From Lentisphaerae bacterium GWF2_50_93 (GTDB lineage Bacteria; Verrucomicrobiota; Lentisphaeria; Victivallales; GWF2-50-93), in assembly GCA_001804815.1 (NCBI GenBank), contig MHBI01000082.1:1-64000 (forward strand): DNA of 64,000 bases, given 5' to 3'. The notes under the pieces are model-generated. The model did not search any database, was not told the origin of the DNA, and saw nothing but the letters and a program-made list of their open reading frames with translations. Positions 15,548-25,130 of the stretch are shown in pieces; the stretch's first letter is position 1, and each line of letters starts with the position of its first letter. Both the position numbers and the translations under genes were made by a program.

Positions 15548-18115
15548 TCACTCTTTTTCAGGAGCAGGTTCGCCAGCAGCCGTCTCTCCCGGCTGGACTT
15601 CAGGCTCGGCTGGGATGGCTCCATCAGGATTGTCCCCTTCCTTGAGCTCCATGAGCTTGACGACACCGCTGATAAGGTCATTCTCTGCCAGATCCATGAT
15701 CCTGACCCCTTTTGAAGCCCTGCCAACGGTGCGGATTTCATTGGACGGTATCCTGGTGGTCTGCCCCTTGACAGTCACAATCAGAAGCTCGTCGTTCTGC
15801 TTCACCCTCACTGCGGCGACTACTTTTTCCTTTTCGCGGAGCTTGATGTTGAGAACGCCTTTTGCGCCTCTCCTGGTCTTGCGATACTGGCTTACCAGGC
15901 TGCGTTTGCCGAGTCCGCCATCGGATACTACGAGGATTTCAGGACCGCCTTTGGCAAGAGCCTCCTCGTCATTCTCGATTTCCTCGAGCGGCTCGACGGC
16001 CTCCATTCCAATCACAAAGTCCTTCTTGAGCTTGAACCTCATTCCTGTGACACCCTTCGCCATGCGGCCGACTATCCTGATCTGGTCTTCTGTGAATCTG
16101 CACGCCATTCCAAGCGAGGTTGAAAGGATTATCTCCTTCTTTCCGTCTGTGACAATCGCACTGATAAGGTCGTCGCCATCCTGGAGGGATATGGCCCTGA
16201 TACCGGCCTTCCTGAGGTTCTTGTATTCTGAAAGCCTGGTCTTTTTCACAAGACCGCACTTCGTCGCCATGATTATATAGAGGTCATCGCGTTCGACATC
16301 CTCTTTCGGAACAGTCAGCATCGCGCGGATGAGTTCGCCGGGTTCGATCCTGATCATGTTTACGATCGCCTTGCCCTTGCCCAATCTCGTACCTTCCGGA
16401 ATCTCGTAGACATTGAGCCAGTGCATCTGTCCTTTGTCGGTGAAGAAGAAGATGATATCATGGCTGTGCGCATTAAAAAGATGTTCGACGAAATCCTCTT
16501 CCCTGGTCTCCATGCCCTTGACACCTTTTCCACCGCGGTGCTGTGAATCAAAGGTGGTGGCTGGAACGCGCTTGATGTATCCGGTATTGGAGACGGTGAT
16601 GACGCATGAATGGCGCGCTATGAGGTCTTCAATGTTGAGGTCGCGCTCATCCGGAGCTATGTCAGTCTTCCTTGGGCTTGCATACTTCTCCCTGATCTTG
16701 AGAAGCTCGTCCTTGATGACCTTGAGGCGCATTTCTCTGCTCGCAAGAAGGGATTTGAGGTATGCGATGAGCTTCAGGAGCTCGTTGTATTCCAGCTCAA
16801 GGTCCTCGATCGCAAGTCCGGTCAGCTGGTGGAGGCGCATCTCAAGAATCGCATCGGTCTGCTTCTGGCTCAGGTTGAACCTCTTTATCAAAGTCTGACC
16901 GGCTATTTCCTTGGTGCGGGACGCACGGATTATCTTTACAACTTCGTCGATGTTTTTGACTGCGATCAGGAGTCCTTCAAGGATGTGGGCCCTCGCCTCC
17001 GCCTTGTCGAGTTCGAACTTCGTCCTCCTGGTGACGACATCCAGGCGGTGGTCGATGTATGCCTGCAGAAGCTGGCGCAGGTCCAGGATCCTGGGACGCT
17101 TGTTGTCGACGACCAGGGATATCGAGCCGAAAGTGGTCTCAAGCTGCGTGTGGGCGTACAGCTGGTTCATTACGATGGTGGCCATCGCACCGCGCTTGAT
17201 GTCGACCACGATCCTTATTCCGGAACGCCTGCTTGTCTCGTCGCGCAGTCCGGATATCCCGGTGATCTTCTTGTCGTTCACAAGTTCCGCAATCTTTAAA
17301 ACCAGATTCTCCTTGTTTACAGCATAGGGTATTTCGGTGACGACGATCTGCTCCTTGCCGTCCTTGTCGATGATCTCGGCCTTTGCGCGGATCTTTATGC
17401 TCCCCCTGCCCGTCTCATAGTATCTTTTAATTTCTGCAACTCCGCAGATTGTTGCACCGGTAGGGAAATCAGGCCCCTTGACATGCTGCAGGAGATCCGC
17501 GACGCGGCATGACGGATTGTCGAGGAGATGGACTGTAGCGTCAATAATTTCCCCGAGGTTGTGCGGAGGCATGTTCGTCGCCATTCCTACGCCGATACCT
17601 GTCGAACCGTTGACAAGGAGGTTCGGGAAGCTCGAGGGAAGCACGTCAGGCTCCATGGTCGATTCATCGAATGTCGGCGACATATTGACTGTGTTCTTCT
17701 CAATGTCGACAAGAAGCTCTTCGGCAAGGCGCTCGAGACGGCATTCGGTATACCTGTATGCGGCAGGAGGATCGCCGTCTATGCTGCCGAAGTTACCCTG
17801 GCCGTCAATCAGCGTCTCCCTCATCGAGAAATCCTGGGCCATTCGGACAAGAGTCTCATAGACCGAAACATCGCCGTGCGGATGATAGTTGCCAATAACT
17901 TCGCCGACGACCTTCGCGCACTTGGTATAGGCATGGCCTTTTGTAAGCCCCAGCTTGTGCATCGCGTAGAGGATTCGCCGGTTCGCGGGCTTGAGGCCGT
18001 CTCGCACATCCGGTATTGCGCGTCCGACGTTTACGCTCAAGGAATACTGCAGGTACGCAGTATGCATGATATCTTCAATGTTTATCGGATAATCTCTTGT
18101 CGTTATATCACTCAT
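15548..18115 (-). CDS. gyrA: DNA gyrase subunit A
   Basis: An 855-residue protein, full length. Domains: winged-helix breakage-reunion core with the catalytic tyrosine in AAYRYTECRL, tower and coiled coil to about residue 500, then a C-terminal beta-pinwheel. The GyrA box is present as QHRGGKG, which separates it from ParC. The quinolone pocket reads HPHGDVSVYETLVRMAQ; the residue equivalent to E. coli Ser83 is valine and Asp87 is glutamate. The tail is acidic (EPEVQPGETAAGEPAPEKE). Gyrase introduces negative supercoils with GyrB, which is not in this window. Confidence 0.96.
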   Translation of the reverse strand: MSDITTRDYPINIEDIMHTAYLQYSLSVNVGRAIPDVRDGLKPANRRILYAMHKLGLTKGHAYTKCAKVVGEVIGNYHPHGDVSVYETLVRMAQDFSMRETLIDGQGNFGSIDGDPPAAYRYTECRLERLAEELLVDIEKNTVNMSPTFDESTMEPDVLPSSFPNLLVNGSTGIGVGMATNMPPHNLGEIIDATVHLLDNPSCRVADLLQHVKGPDFPTGATICGVAEIKRYYETGRGSIKIRAKAEIIDKDGKEQIVVTEIPYAVNKENLVLKIAELVNDKKITGISGLRDETSRRSGIRIVVDIKRGAMATIVMNQLYAHTQLETTFGSISLVVDNKRPRILDLRQLLQAYIDHRLDVVTRRTKFELDKAEARAHILEGLLIAVKNIDEVVKIIRASRTKEIAGQTLIKRFNLSQKQTDAILEMRLHQLTGLAIEDLELEYNELLKLIAYLKSLLASREMRLKVIKDELLKIREKYASPRKTDIAPDERDLNIEDLIARHSCVITVSNTGYIKRVPATTFDSQHRGGKGVKGMETREEDFVEHLFNAHSHDIIFFFTDKGQMHWLNVYEIPEGTRLGKGKAIVNMIRIEPGELIRAMLTVPKEDVERDDLYIIMATKCGLVKKTRLSEYKNLRKAGIRAISLQDGDDLISAIVTDGKKEIILSTSLGMACRFTEDQIRIVGRMAKGVTGMRFKLKKDFVIGMEAVEPLEEIENDEEALAKGGPEILVVSDGGLGKRSLVSQYRKTRRGAKGVLNIKLREKEKVVAAVRVKQNDELLIVTVKGQTTRIPSNEIRTVGRASKGVRIMDLAENDLISGVVKLMELKEGDNPDGAIPAEPEVQPGETAAGEPAPEKE

Positions 18116-18272
18116 GTTGACCTATTGATACTCCATTTTTCAGATTCAATGTTGCATAAAAAAACAGCGAAGAGGTAATGTATGATTAATTGCAGTTTTA
18201 ACAAGGTAAAAAACAGAGATTTTTCCACTTATATGGATCCGCAAAACCCGTCAAGTGTTTTACGGATTTATA

Positions 18273-19379
18273 TTACTTGTAGAACTTCCGGACTTCATCG
18301 CAGACATAGTCGATTTCATTCTTCGAGAGGGAAGGAGAAACAGGCAGGGACAATACATGCCCACACGCATATTCCGCCTCCGGAAAATGTCCCCTGCCCT
18401 GCTTCAGACGGGCGAAAGCGGGAAGGACATTCAATGAATAGGGATAATGGACGCCTGTCTCAATCCCCTTTTCCTTCAGGTGTCTTGCAAGAGCTTCGCG
18501 GTCGGGAACCACCACTACATAAAGGTGATATACAGGTTCGCTGTCCGCAAGTACCTGCGGCGTTTTAAGCTGGGGGATACCCTTGAGACCTTCATCATAC
18601 CAGGCGGCGACCTGCCTGCGTCCGGCATTCCACTCGTCAAGCTTTCCCAGGCATACCCGGAGGAGCGCGGCCTGGATGGCGTCGAGACGGCTGTTGATGC
18701 CCTCGAACTCGTGATCGTACTTGCTCTCCCGCCCGTGGTTCGAGAACATCTTTGCATAGCGGAACTGAGCTGCGTCCTTCATCGTGATCGCCCCGCCGTC
18801 CCCGAATCCCCCGAGATTCTTCGACGGGAAGAAACTGAAGGTGCCGGCATCTCCAATCGTCCCGACTTTCCTCCCCTTGTACTTGGCGCCCTGCGCCTGC
18901 GCACAGTCCTCGACAAGTTTAAGGTTGTGCTTCCTGGCGATCGCCAGAGCCCTGTCCATGTCTACAGGCTGACCGTAGAGATGGACGGCGATGATCGCCT
19001 TGGTCCTTGAATTTATCTTCTTCTCAACCTGGTCGAGATCGAGATTGAACCCGTCGGCAGTCACGTCGCAGAAGACTACCTGTGCGCCTGTAAGCGTGAT
19101 GGCTTCAGCTGTGGCAATAGCAGTATGGACGGTAGTGATTACTTCGTCTCCAGCCCCTATGCCCATTGCCTTGAGGACTGCGAATATCGCACTTGTCCCG
19201 CAGGCCACGCCGCAGAGGTTCTGGACACCCAGCCATGCGGCCATTTCCTTCTCGAACGACTTGAGTTCCTCGCCGCCGATATAGTGGCCGCTGTCAATTA
19301 CTCCTATAACCGCATCATGAAGTTCCTTCTTGATGGGCTCATGCATCTTGACAAGGTCCAGAAAAAGTATCTTATTCAT
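18273..19379 (-). CDS. DegT/DnrJ/EryC1/StrS-family PLP aminotransferase
   Basis: A 368-residue sugar aminotransferase-like protein. Seen: VACGTSAIFAVLKAMGIGAGDEV, VHLYGQPVDMD, LVEDCAQAQGAKYKG and the PLP-lysine motif FSFFPSKNLGGFGDGGAI (Lys in SKN). NHGRESKYDHEFEGINSRLDAIQAALL is the conserved substrate-loop region. These enzymes transaminate 3- or 4-keto nucleotide sugars for lipopolysaccharide or surface glycans. No nucleotide-sugar genes adjoin it, so the substrate is unknown. It ends 157 bases after the gyrA start region, in the same direction. Confidence 0.93.
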   Translation of the reverse strand: MNKILFLDLVKMHEPIKKELHDAVIGVIDSGHYIGGEELKSFEKEMAAWLGVQNLCGVACGTSAIFAVLKAMGIGAGDEVITTVHTAIATAEAITLTGAQVVFCDVTADGFNLDLDQVEKKINSRTKAIIAVHLYGQPVDMDRALAIARKHNLKLVEDCAQAQGAKYKGRKVGTIGDAGTFSFFPSKNLGGFGDGGAITMKDAAQFRYAKMFSNHGRESKYDHEFEGINSRLDAIQAALLRVCLGKLDEWNAGRRQVAAWYDEGLKGIPQLKTPQVLADSEPVYHLYVVVVPDREALARHLKEKGIETGVHYPYSLNVLPAFARLKQGRGHFPEAEYACGHVLSLPVSPSLSKNEIDYVCDEVRKFYK

Positions 19380-19457
19380 TTTTATTCCCGTTGTTTGAAG
19401 CGTGGACGAAAAAACGAAGTCGTAAGATACAATTCATGCAGAATTATTCAAACGGAT

Positions 19458-19548
19458 AAGTAGGTACGGGCTTCAGCCTGTACCATTCTTCTCTTAGTGT
19501 ATCTGAAATTCCAAAATGCTGGTACAGGCTGAAGCCCGTACCTACTTC
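19458..19548. repeat. double-hairpin element R2, at stop of secretin-like gene
   Basis: AAGTAGGTACGGGCTTCAGC...CTACTT, about 91 bp. The two ends are inverted copies (GTACGGGCTTCAGCCTGTAC and GTACAGGCTGAAGCCCGTAC), each with an internal GGCTTCAGCC-type hairpin. The minus-strand gene ends AAG-TAG using the first bases of the element. It may also act as a transcription terminator. Confidence 0.85.
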
Positions 19549-22169
19549 CTAACAGGATTGCCATCCGGGTTCACAAGGACTGGCGTTATGAAGAACAGTA
19601 TGACCTTCCCGTCGTATTTCGCTGTCCTGTAATTGAAGAATGATTCCTTCTCTGGGTCGAATCCGAGATAAGTCTTCCCGACGAGAATGGTCTCCCCATC
19701 GTAGCACTTTACATTCGTCGAAATATCCCTTAAGGCAAATTCAGGCATGATCAACTTGTTCTTCTCAAGAACAACCTTGTCCGAAACCTTATTCAAAATA
19801 ACTTCGTACGGATATTCGCTCCAGCCGATCTGTTCTCTTGTCAGTGGATGAAGATTAAGAGAAGTGGTATAATTATTGGGGCTGACCGTAACCGTAGCTT
19901 CAAGCCTTTGTCCAAGATCAGTCGCCTCCCCTAGCTCTGCATAAGATGGCGTATAAACCGTGGAATCCTTTTCAAATGCAAAAGCAGGCTCAGTCCATGA
20001 TGTTGGAAAATATTTCTCAAGCACCTGTCTGCCCAGCGCAGGTTGTCCGCTCGTTGCAACAATCCTCTGTGAGTTAATCTTCGCCTTGCCTGACTTGAGG
20101 AGGAGGTGATAGAAGGCTGTGCCAGCAAACTCGGATGTCTTGTTCTCGGACATTATCTTTTCCAGTTCATCATATTTCATTTCAATCATATCGAACTGTA
20201 TATGTACCAGAGGAGTTTCAATGTCCAGGTCACGGAGAAGCGCCTCAAGCCTGCGGACGTTCTCCGTAGTGTTCCTTATCAACAAGACGCCTGCCCGTCT
20301 CTCATATATTATTCCAGAACCTTTCGGGAAGCTTATTCCCCTTTGGCTGAAATAATCCATCAATCCCTGGTTGCTTTCAGCAGCAGGATTGCTTTCAAAC
20401 TTTTGCACCCGGCCATCAAAGTCATAAACTCCTCCTGGATATCCTGCAGCTATCAATGCCGCCCTTACCCTGATGCTCTTCGTCTCCATTTTCATTTCAG
20501 GCTGATTGAACCTTATTTCATTACCCTCTATGCTTATTCCGGAATCAGTGCATATAGCAAGGATTCGCAGGACTTCGCCTAGCGCCATATCCTTTATGAA
20601 CATTGTGATGAATGTCTTCTTCCAAGGCTCCTGGAAATCTTTTCTCAAAGTTAAGCCCGATGCCTTCATCTTTGGCGCAAGGGCTTCAAATACTTTGTCA
20701 GGAGTCAAATTTATAGCTTCAAAATCAATCTTGCCCGACAATTTTTGAACTACTGAAGAATCAACCTTGTCAAAGTCTTTTATATTCTCGTACAGTGCCC
20801 ATGCCTTCTTCTTTACAACGGTCCTCGCAGGAACATCGCCATTCCTGAGAAGCTTCCCATCTGGATTGATAAGTTTCACCATCACGAAAATGAAATGCCT
20901 CACGGAAACAGTCTTGTCGGTTCCATCAACAGCCTCGTCTTTTAGACTGCTTTCTAGAAGAACGCTCGACCCGTCATAAATGACCATTTTTGTTTCAGCG
21001 GTCGAGACTGCGAAATCAGGCATTTTTGCCTTCGTTTCACCGAGATCGTAATCTGTCCAGCCTATATGGCTCTGGATCATGGGAGTCATATCAAGGGATA
21101 TCGTATATCGGTCGGCATCTACGGTAGGGGTAACCGTAAGCCTTACACCAAGTTCGGTTTGGCCGCCAAATTCAGGGGTAGTTGAATACGTGACATGTGA
21201 TTTCCCTTTCTCCTTATCATCTTTCTCAGTGCCAGCCGCAGCCTTTTCTCTGTTTTCATCAACAAGATTTGACTCGGTCCACCTTATAGGAAAGAACTTC
21301 TCGGAGACCATTCTTACTGTAGCTTCCTGTCCGTTCTGCGTGAGGATATAGCTGTCGGCCACAACCTGAATCTTTCCAGATTCCATCAGCTTAGAATACA
21401 ATGACGAGTTTATTTGCCTAGGATTCAACGCCATGTCCTCGCCGACAACTTTTCTGAAATCCGATTCCGTAATCTTTAGATATTTAACCCCAATCCCAAC
21501 TTGAGGATCGACAACATTCAACTCGTGGATGATTTCTTCAATTTTATCTAGATTATCGGGTGTGTTGGTAGCAATCAGGCGTGATATGCGCGAGTCAAAA
21601 ACCGTTTTCGCCCCGGGAGGGAAAGGAATGCCCCTAGATATGAAATACTGTTCAAGCAGATCCTCTCCGCTCGAAGCTCCGCCATCAGTTTCTGCTCCAG
21701 CCGTCGGACCTTCATTAGATGCCCCAAGTTCAGTAAACGACTCCTTTTCCACAGGATATATCCTAGTTTCCATATAAAACGGATGCGGAAGCTCTCCGGT
21801 TGGATAGAAATAGAGCAAATCATCTTCGATACGGAGAGTCAATCCTGCAAGCTTGCAGAACTTCTGAAGAACTGAATACAATGAGCCTTCCTCGAATTTC
21901 ATGGTGATTACAGGGAGCTTGCCCTTCTGATCCGGGTTGAGAATCATAGCCATGTTCAAGCCCTTCTTCGTGGTATCAACAGCGACAACAGCCTTGTAGA
22001 TTTCAGAAAGGACTTTGTCAACAGGAGCATCGTTGAATTCCATCTTCTGTATCTGAATCTTGTCCAGCCACGATCTGATTTTCCCAGCCCCCGGGCTTGA
22101 ATCTTCAGAGTAAGAAGAAGGAATACATGCAATCAAAACAAACAGAAGAAAGACAAATACTTTTTTCAT
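19542..22169 (-). CDS. secretin-like (type II/III secretion) protein with two tandem modules
   Basis: An 875-residue exported protein (signal MKKVFVFLLFVLIACIPSS). Each half has a start helix-strand N-domain (IRSWLDKIQIQKMEFNDAPV; DFEAINLTPDKVFEALAPK), a second N-domain and a short secretin-like beta region. The halves are clear duplicates: QYFISRGIPFPPGAKTV at 175 against DYFSQRGISFPKGSG at about 606, FFPIRWTES against YFPTSWTEP, and QSHIGWTDYDL against REQIGWSEYPY. Offset is about 430 residues. The usual VPVLGDIP lip segment of secretins was not found, so pore formation is uncertain. No other secretion gene is adjacent. The stop codon lies in a hairpin repeat. Confidence 0.75.
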   Translation of the reverse strand: MKKVFVFLLFVLIACIPSSYSEDSSPGAGKIRSWLDKIQIQKMEFNDAPVDKVLSEIYKAVVAVDTTKKGLNMAMILNPDQKGKLPVITMKFEEGSLYSVLQKFCKLAGLTLRIEDDLLYFYPTGELPHPFYMETRIYPVEKESFTELGASNEGPTAGAETDGGASSGEDLLEQYFISRGIPFPPGAKTVFDSRISRLIATNTPDNLDKIEEIIHELNVVDPQVGIGVKYLKITESDFRKVVGEDMALNPRQINSSLYSKLMESGKIQVVADSYILTQNGQEATVRMVSEKFFPIRWTESNLVDENREKAAAGTEKDDKEKGKSHVTYSTTPEFGGQTELGVRLTVTPTVDADRYTISLDMTPMIQSHIGWTDYDLGETKAKMPDFAVSTAETKMVIYDGSSVLLESSLKDEAVDGTDKTVSVRHFIFVMVKLINPDGKLLRNGDVPARTVVKKKAWALYENIKDFDKVDSSVVQKLSGKIDFEAINLTPDKVFEALAPKMKASGLTLRKDFQEPWKKTFITMFIKDMALGEVLRILAICTDSGISIEGNEIRFNQPEMKMETKSIRVRAALIAAGYPGGVYDFDGRVQKFESNPAAESNQGLMDYFSQRGISFPKGSGIIYERRAGVLLIRNTTENVRRLEALLRDLDIETPLVHIQFDMIEMKYDELEKIMSENKTSEFAGTAFYHLLLKSGKAKINSQRIVATSGQPALGRQVLEKYFPTSWTEPAFAFEKDSTVYTPSYAELGEATDLGQRLEATVTVSPNNYTTSLNLHPLTREQIGWSEYPYEVILNKVSDKVVLEKNKLIMPEFALRDISTNVKCYDGETILVGKTYLGFDPEKESFFNYRTAKYDGKVILFFITPVLVNPDGNPVRK

Positions 22170-22234
22170 AACAGCTCCTGAAAATTTAACGATAACCTTG
22201 CAGCCTCAATTCATCTAAAAGACCTTTTCCGCTT

Positions 22235-22328
22235 AAAGTAGGTACGGGCTTCAGCCTGTACCATTCTTATCTTAAAGAGTAACTGAAATTCCAAAATGCT
22301 GGTACACCCTAAAGGGCGTACCTACTTC
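22235..22328. repeat. double-hairpin element R2
   Basis: A 94-bp copy with ends AAAGTAGGTACGGGCTTCAGC and GGGCGTACCTACTT. The right hairpin has changed to ACACCCTAAAGGGCGT, a compensated stem, which suggests that structure rather than sequence is kept. It lies upstream of the secretin-like gene and overlaps the small frame at 22272-22409. Confidence 0.85.
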
Positions 22329-22409
22329 ATAAACGCCTATCTGCATGTATATAGATCTTGAATATACCAGGGATAGGATGATTAAAATCAAAAGGAATAT
22401 CTTTTTCAT
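22272..22409 (-). CDS. 45-residue secreted mini-ORF partly made of repeat
   Basis: The ATG at 22409 is preceded by GGGGGTG. The first 17 residues, MKKIFLLILIILSLVYS, look like a signal peptide. From GVYEVGTPFRVYQ on, the codons come from the R2 element. The likeliest reading is a decayed exported gene cut by the repeat. It could also be a real small peptide. There is no family match that I recognise. Confidence 0.3.
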   Translation of the reverse strand: MKKIFLLILIILSLVYSRSIYMQIGVYEVGTPFRVYQHFGISVTL

Positions 22410-22942
22410 GGCACCCCCGGCATGTTCAAGTTACAACTTCAAAGAATATATTGGCGATTATGGATAATTCAATATTGCCGGCGAGACGCCAGCGCTCCGT
22501 GATTCATTTACAATTAGACGCGGAAGTCGTGGCAATCTTTGCGGGGGAAGGAAAGAATATGGAAATCTTGTCTGTGACAGACAGCTTTACATCTGGAAAC
22601 ACCTTCGTGCACTTCGTACTACTATCCGTCATTTTTTGTTTTATTTGCACGGTTATTTGAAAGAATGGTGGCAAGTTTTTGCGTAGCAAAACCTTGCCAA
22701 TGGCTTTTTTCGTGTCATTCGTGTGTTTCGTGGTCAATATTATTTCCGTGCTTTCAAAAAGACACAGCTGAAGCTGTGAACTCCTACATTTCTGAAACCT
22801 ACAGCCTGTCATCTGGACTCTTCATCGACAATACACCGATATGACACACAGCCAATAATTGCTTAACTACTAACGGAATCAACAATGTACGGATTTATTA
22901 ATCGTCGATTCAGATACACAGGCAGAAATGACTGTGATACTT
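22410..22942. other. non-coding stretch without a supported gene
   Basis: Short frames here show no ribosome-binding site or family motif. The text includes the degenerate string TTCGTGTCATTCGTGTGTTT at about 22708, a type often scattered in environmental genomes, and an ACAGCTGAAGCTGT palindrome near 22763. The part near 22943 is probably the 3' flank of metG. Confidence 0.5.
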
Positions 22943-23037
22943 AAAGTAGGTACGGGCTTTAGCCTGTACCATTCTTCTCTTAACGTGTAACTGAAATTCC
23001 AAAAATGCTGGTACAGGCTGAAGCCCGTACCTACTTA
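22943..23037. repeat. double-hairpin element R2, at metG stop
   Basis: A 95-bp copy. Ends are AAAGTAGGTACGGGCTTTAG and GAAGCCCGTACCTACTTAG. The metG stop codon TAA (minus strand) overlaps the element: the gene reads GGC-TAA-GTAGG. It is nearly identical in the middle (TGAAATTCCAAAAATGCTGG) to the copies at 19458 and 22235. Confidence 0.85.
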
Positions 23038-24951
23038 GCCCACTGAGCAGCCAGTCGGGAAGTCGCCGCCGTCTACGGTGATAAGCTTCAGGGTCTTTCC
23101 ATCTTTGGCGGCAAGGAGCATTCCACGGGATTCTATTCCGCGGATCTTTGCAGGCTTGAGGTTTGCAACAATGACAATCGTGCGTCCGACTACTTCCTCT
23201 GGCTTGTAGAACTGTGCAATTCCGGCGATCAGCTGGCGCTTTTCTCCGGCGACATCTATCTGCAGCTTCAGAAGCTTGTCAGCACCTTCTACTTTTTCAG
23301 CCTCGAGAACCTTTGCGGTCCTGAGCTTTATCTTTCCGAAGTCTTCGATTGTTATTACATCTTCTGCGGCGACAGCAACTGTCTCTGCGGATTTCGCAGT
23401 TTTTTCGTTTTCGGCTTTTACATCAATCCTCGGGAAGAGCGAACCGATATCTACAACCTTGAGTCCAGGCTGGAGCTTACCCCACATCTTCAGGGTGTTT
23501 ATGTCAATCTTATAGTCTGTGATGCCGATGGATTTGCGGATTTCGCACATCTTGTCGGGCATGATAGGAGAAAGGATTCCGGAGATGACCCTCAATGATT
23601 CCGCAGCTGTATAAAGGACCATGTTCAGCCTGTCCTTGTTCTGTTCCTTGGCAAGTTTCCAGGGAGCGGTCTTCTCCATGTAGCGGTTTGCCGCACGGAT
23701 GGCGTTCATGACCTGTTCGAGTCCGCGGTCGATCTTCATTCCCAGGATCGCGGCTTCCATTTCGGAGACAGCATCGAGCACGGTTTCACGAAGTTCCTTG
23801 TCGAATTCATGCTCGGGACCAGGTGCAGGAATGACTCCTCCGGCCTCCTTGCCGATCATCTTGACTACGCGGCTCAGAAGGTTTCCAAGGTCATTCGCCA
23901 GATTGCTGTTGTAGCGGGTGACGAAAATTTCTTCAGTAAAAGATGCATCATTGCCGAGAGACATCTCTGACATAAGGAAATATCTGAACGCATCCACACC
24001 GTATTTCTCAGCCATGCCCATAGGATTGACGACATTGCCGAGGGACTTGCTCATCTTGTCGGCGCCAATCAGCCACCAGCCGTGTGCGAAAATAGTCCTG
24101 GGCTGTTCAACGCCCATCGCCTTCAGCATTGTCGGCCAGTAGACGGTATGCGTGGTAAGAATATCCTTGCCGATGAGATGGAAGGACGCGGGCCACCATT
24201 TTGCGAACTTCGCATCGTCCTGTCCGTAGCCGACGCCGGTGATATAATTTATGAGAGCGTCGAACCATACGTAGCAGACATAGTTACTGTCGAAGGGAAG
24301 TTCGATTCCCCATTCGAGACGTGATTTCGGGCGTGAGATGCAAAGATCCTCTAGAGGTTTCTTCAGAAAACCGAGAGTCTCATTGCGCCTGAAATCAGGC
24401 TGTATGAATTCAGGATGCGAGTTGATGTAATCGATAAGCCATTGCTGATATTTGCCCATCCTGAAGAAGTAGTTCGATTCAATGATCTCGTCTGTCGGAC
24501 GCTTGCATTCCGGACAGAGTCCGCCATCGACGAGATCCTTTTCCTGGAAGAAGCGTTCGCATGGCGTGCAGTAGCGTCCGGTATATTCGGCCTTGTAGAT
24601 TTCGCCTTTGTCATATAGGTCCTGCAGTATTTTCCGGACTACAGTCTTATGCCGGTCCTCGGTGGTCCTGATGAAGTCATCGTGAGTTATTTCGAGCTTC
24701 TTCCACAGTTCTTTAAACCTGACCACGGTAGTATCACACTGTTCGATCGGAGTCATCTTGTTGGCGACTGCAGCCTTCTGGACCTTCTGACCGTGTTCGT
24801 CGGTGCCTGTAAGGAAGAATGTCGGTTCGCCGAGAAGCCTGTGATAGCGCGAAAGGACGTCTGCAAGGATCGTGGTGTACGAATGGCCGATATGCGGTTT
24901 GTCGTTGACATAGTAGATCGGTGTCGTAATATAAAAAGTATCGTTTCCCAT
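23035..24951 (-). CDS. metG: methionyl-tRNA synthetase
   Basis: A 638-residue class I synthetase that charges tRNA-Met. HIGHSY is the HIGH motif (about 20-25) and KMSKSLGN is the KMSKS loop. A zinc knuckle YCTPCERFFQEKDLVDGGLC-PEC shows CxxC twice. The C-terminal 110 residues (FGKIKLRTAKVLEAE, QLIAGIAQFY, RGMLLAAKD) form the EMAP/Trbp111-type tRNA-binding domain. The start at 24951 gives MGNDTFYITTPIYYVND; a TTG 63 bases earlier would add a non-conserved extension. The stop codon lies in an R2 hairpin element. Confidence 0.97.
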   Translation of the reverse strand: MGNDTFYITTPIYYVNDKPHIGHSYTTILADVLSRYHRLLGEPTFFLTGTDEHGQKVQKAAVANKMTPIEQCDTTVVRFKELWKKLEITHDDFIRTTEDRHKTVVRKILQDLYDKGEIYKAEYTGRYCTPCERFFQEKDLVDGGLCPECKRPTDEIIESNYFFRMGKYQQWLIDYINSHPEFIQPDFRRNETLGFLKKPLEDLCISRPKSRLEWGIELPFDSNYVCYVWFDALINYITGVGYGQDDAKFAKWWPASFHLIGKDILTTHTVYWPTMLKAMGVEQPRTIFAHGWWLIGADKMSKSLGNVVNPMGMAEKYGVDAFRYFLMSEMSLGNDASFTEEIFVTRYNSNLANDLGNLLSRVVKMIGKEAGGVIPAPGPEHEFDKELRETVLDAVSEMEAAILGMKIDRGLEQVMNAIRAANRYMEKTAPWKLAKEQNKDRLNMVLYTAAESLRVISGILSPIMPDKMCEIRKSIGITDYKIDINTLKMWGKLQPGLKVVDIGSLFPRIDVKAENEKTAKSAETVAVAAEDVITIEDFGKIKLRTAKVLEAEKVEGADKLLKLQIDVAGEKRQLIAGIAQFYKPEEVVGRTIVIVANLKPAKIRGIESRGMLLAAKDGKTLKLITVDGGDFPTGCSVG

Positions 24952-25098
24952 AATAAAATTCGCCTGGTTAAACTGTTTGCGAACGCCATGCTGAGAGCTA
25001 AAGATTGTTTTCAAATTTACAGCTTGTCAGTTAGGCGCAAATTTTATTAAAGATAGTATTGAAACGGAGATTTTCCAGCAGTGGATTATGATTATTAG

Positions 25099-25129
25099 TT
25101 CGTGGTACCGCACTTTTTTGCGCGTTATT
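25099..25129. repeat. degenerate half copy of the GTAGTAGCGCA inverted repeat
   Basis: TTCGTGGTACCGCACTTTTTTGCGCGTTATT resembles the left arm at 57571-57600 (TTCGTAGTAGCGCATGTTTG then CGCGTTCTT), with about seven changes. It lies directly beside an R2 element. Confidence 0.45.
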
Positions 25130-25130
25130 T

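Noticed and set aside
15615-16280. 221-residue plus-strand frame
   Set aside because: It is antisense to the GyrA C-terminal domain, which matches throughout.
22451-22660. 69-residue frame in the long gap before the secretin-like gene
   Set aside because: No ribosome-binding site, no family motif and repeat-like text around it.
25099-25129. tRNA-like or small RNA hairpin
   Set aside because: It does not form a cloverleaf; similarity to the inverted repeat at 57573 explains it better.
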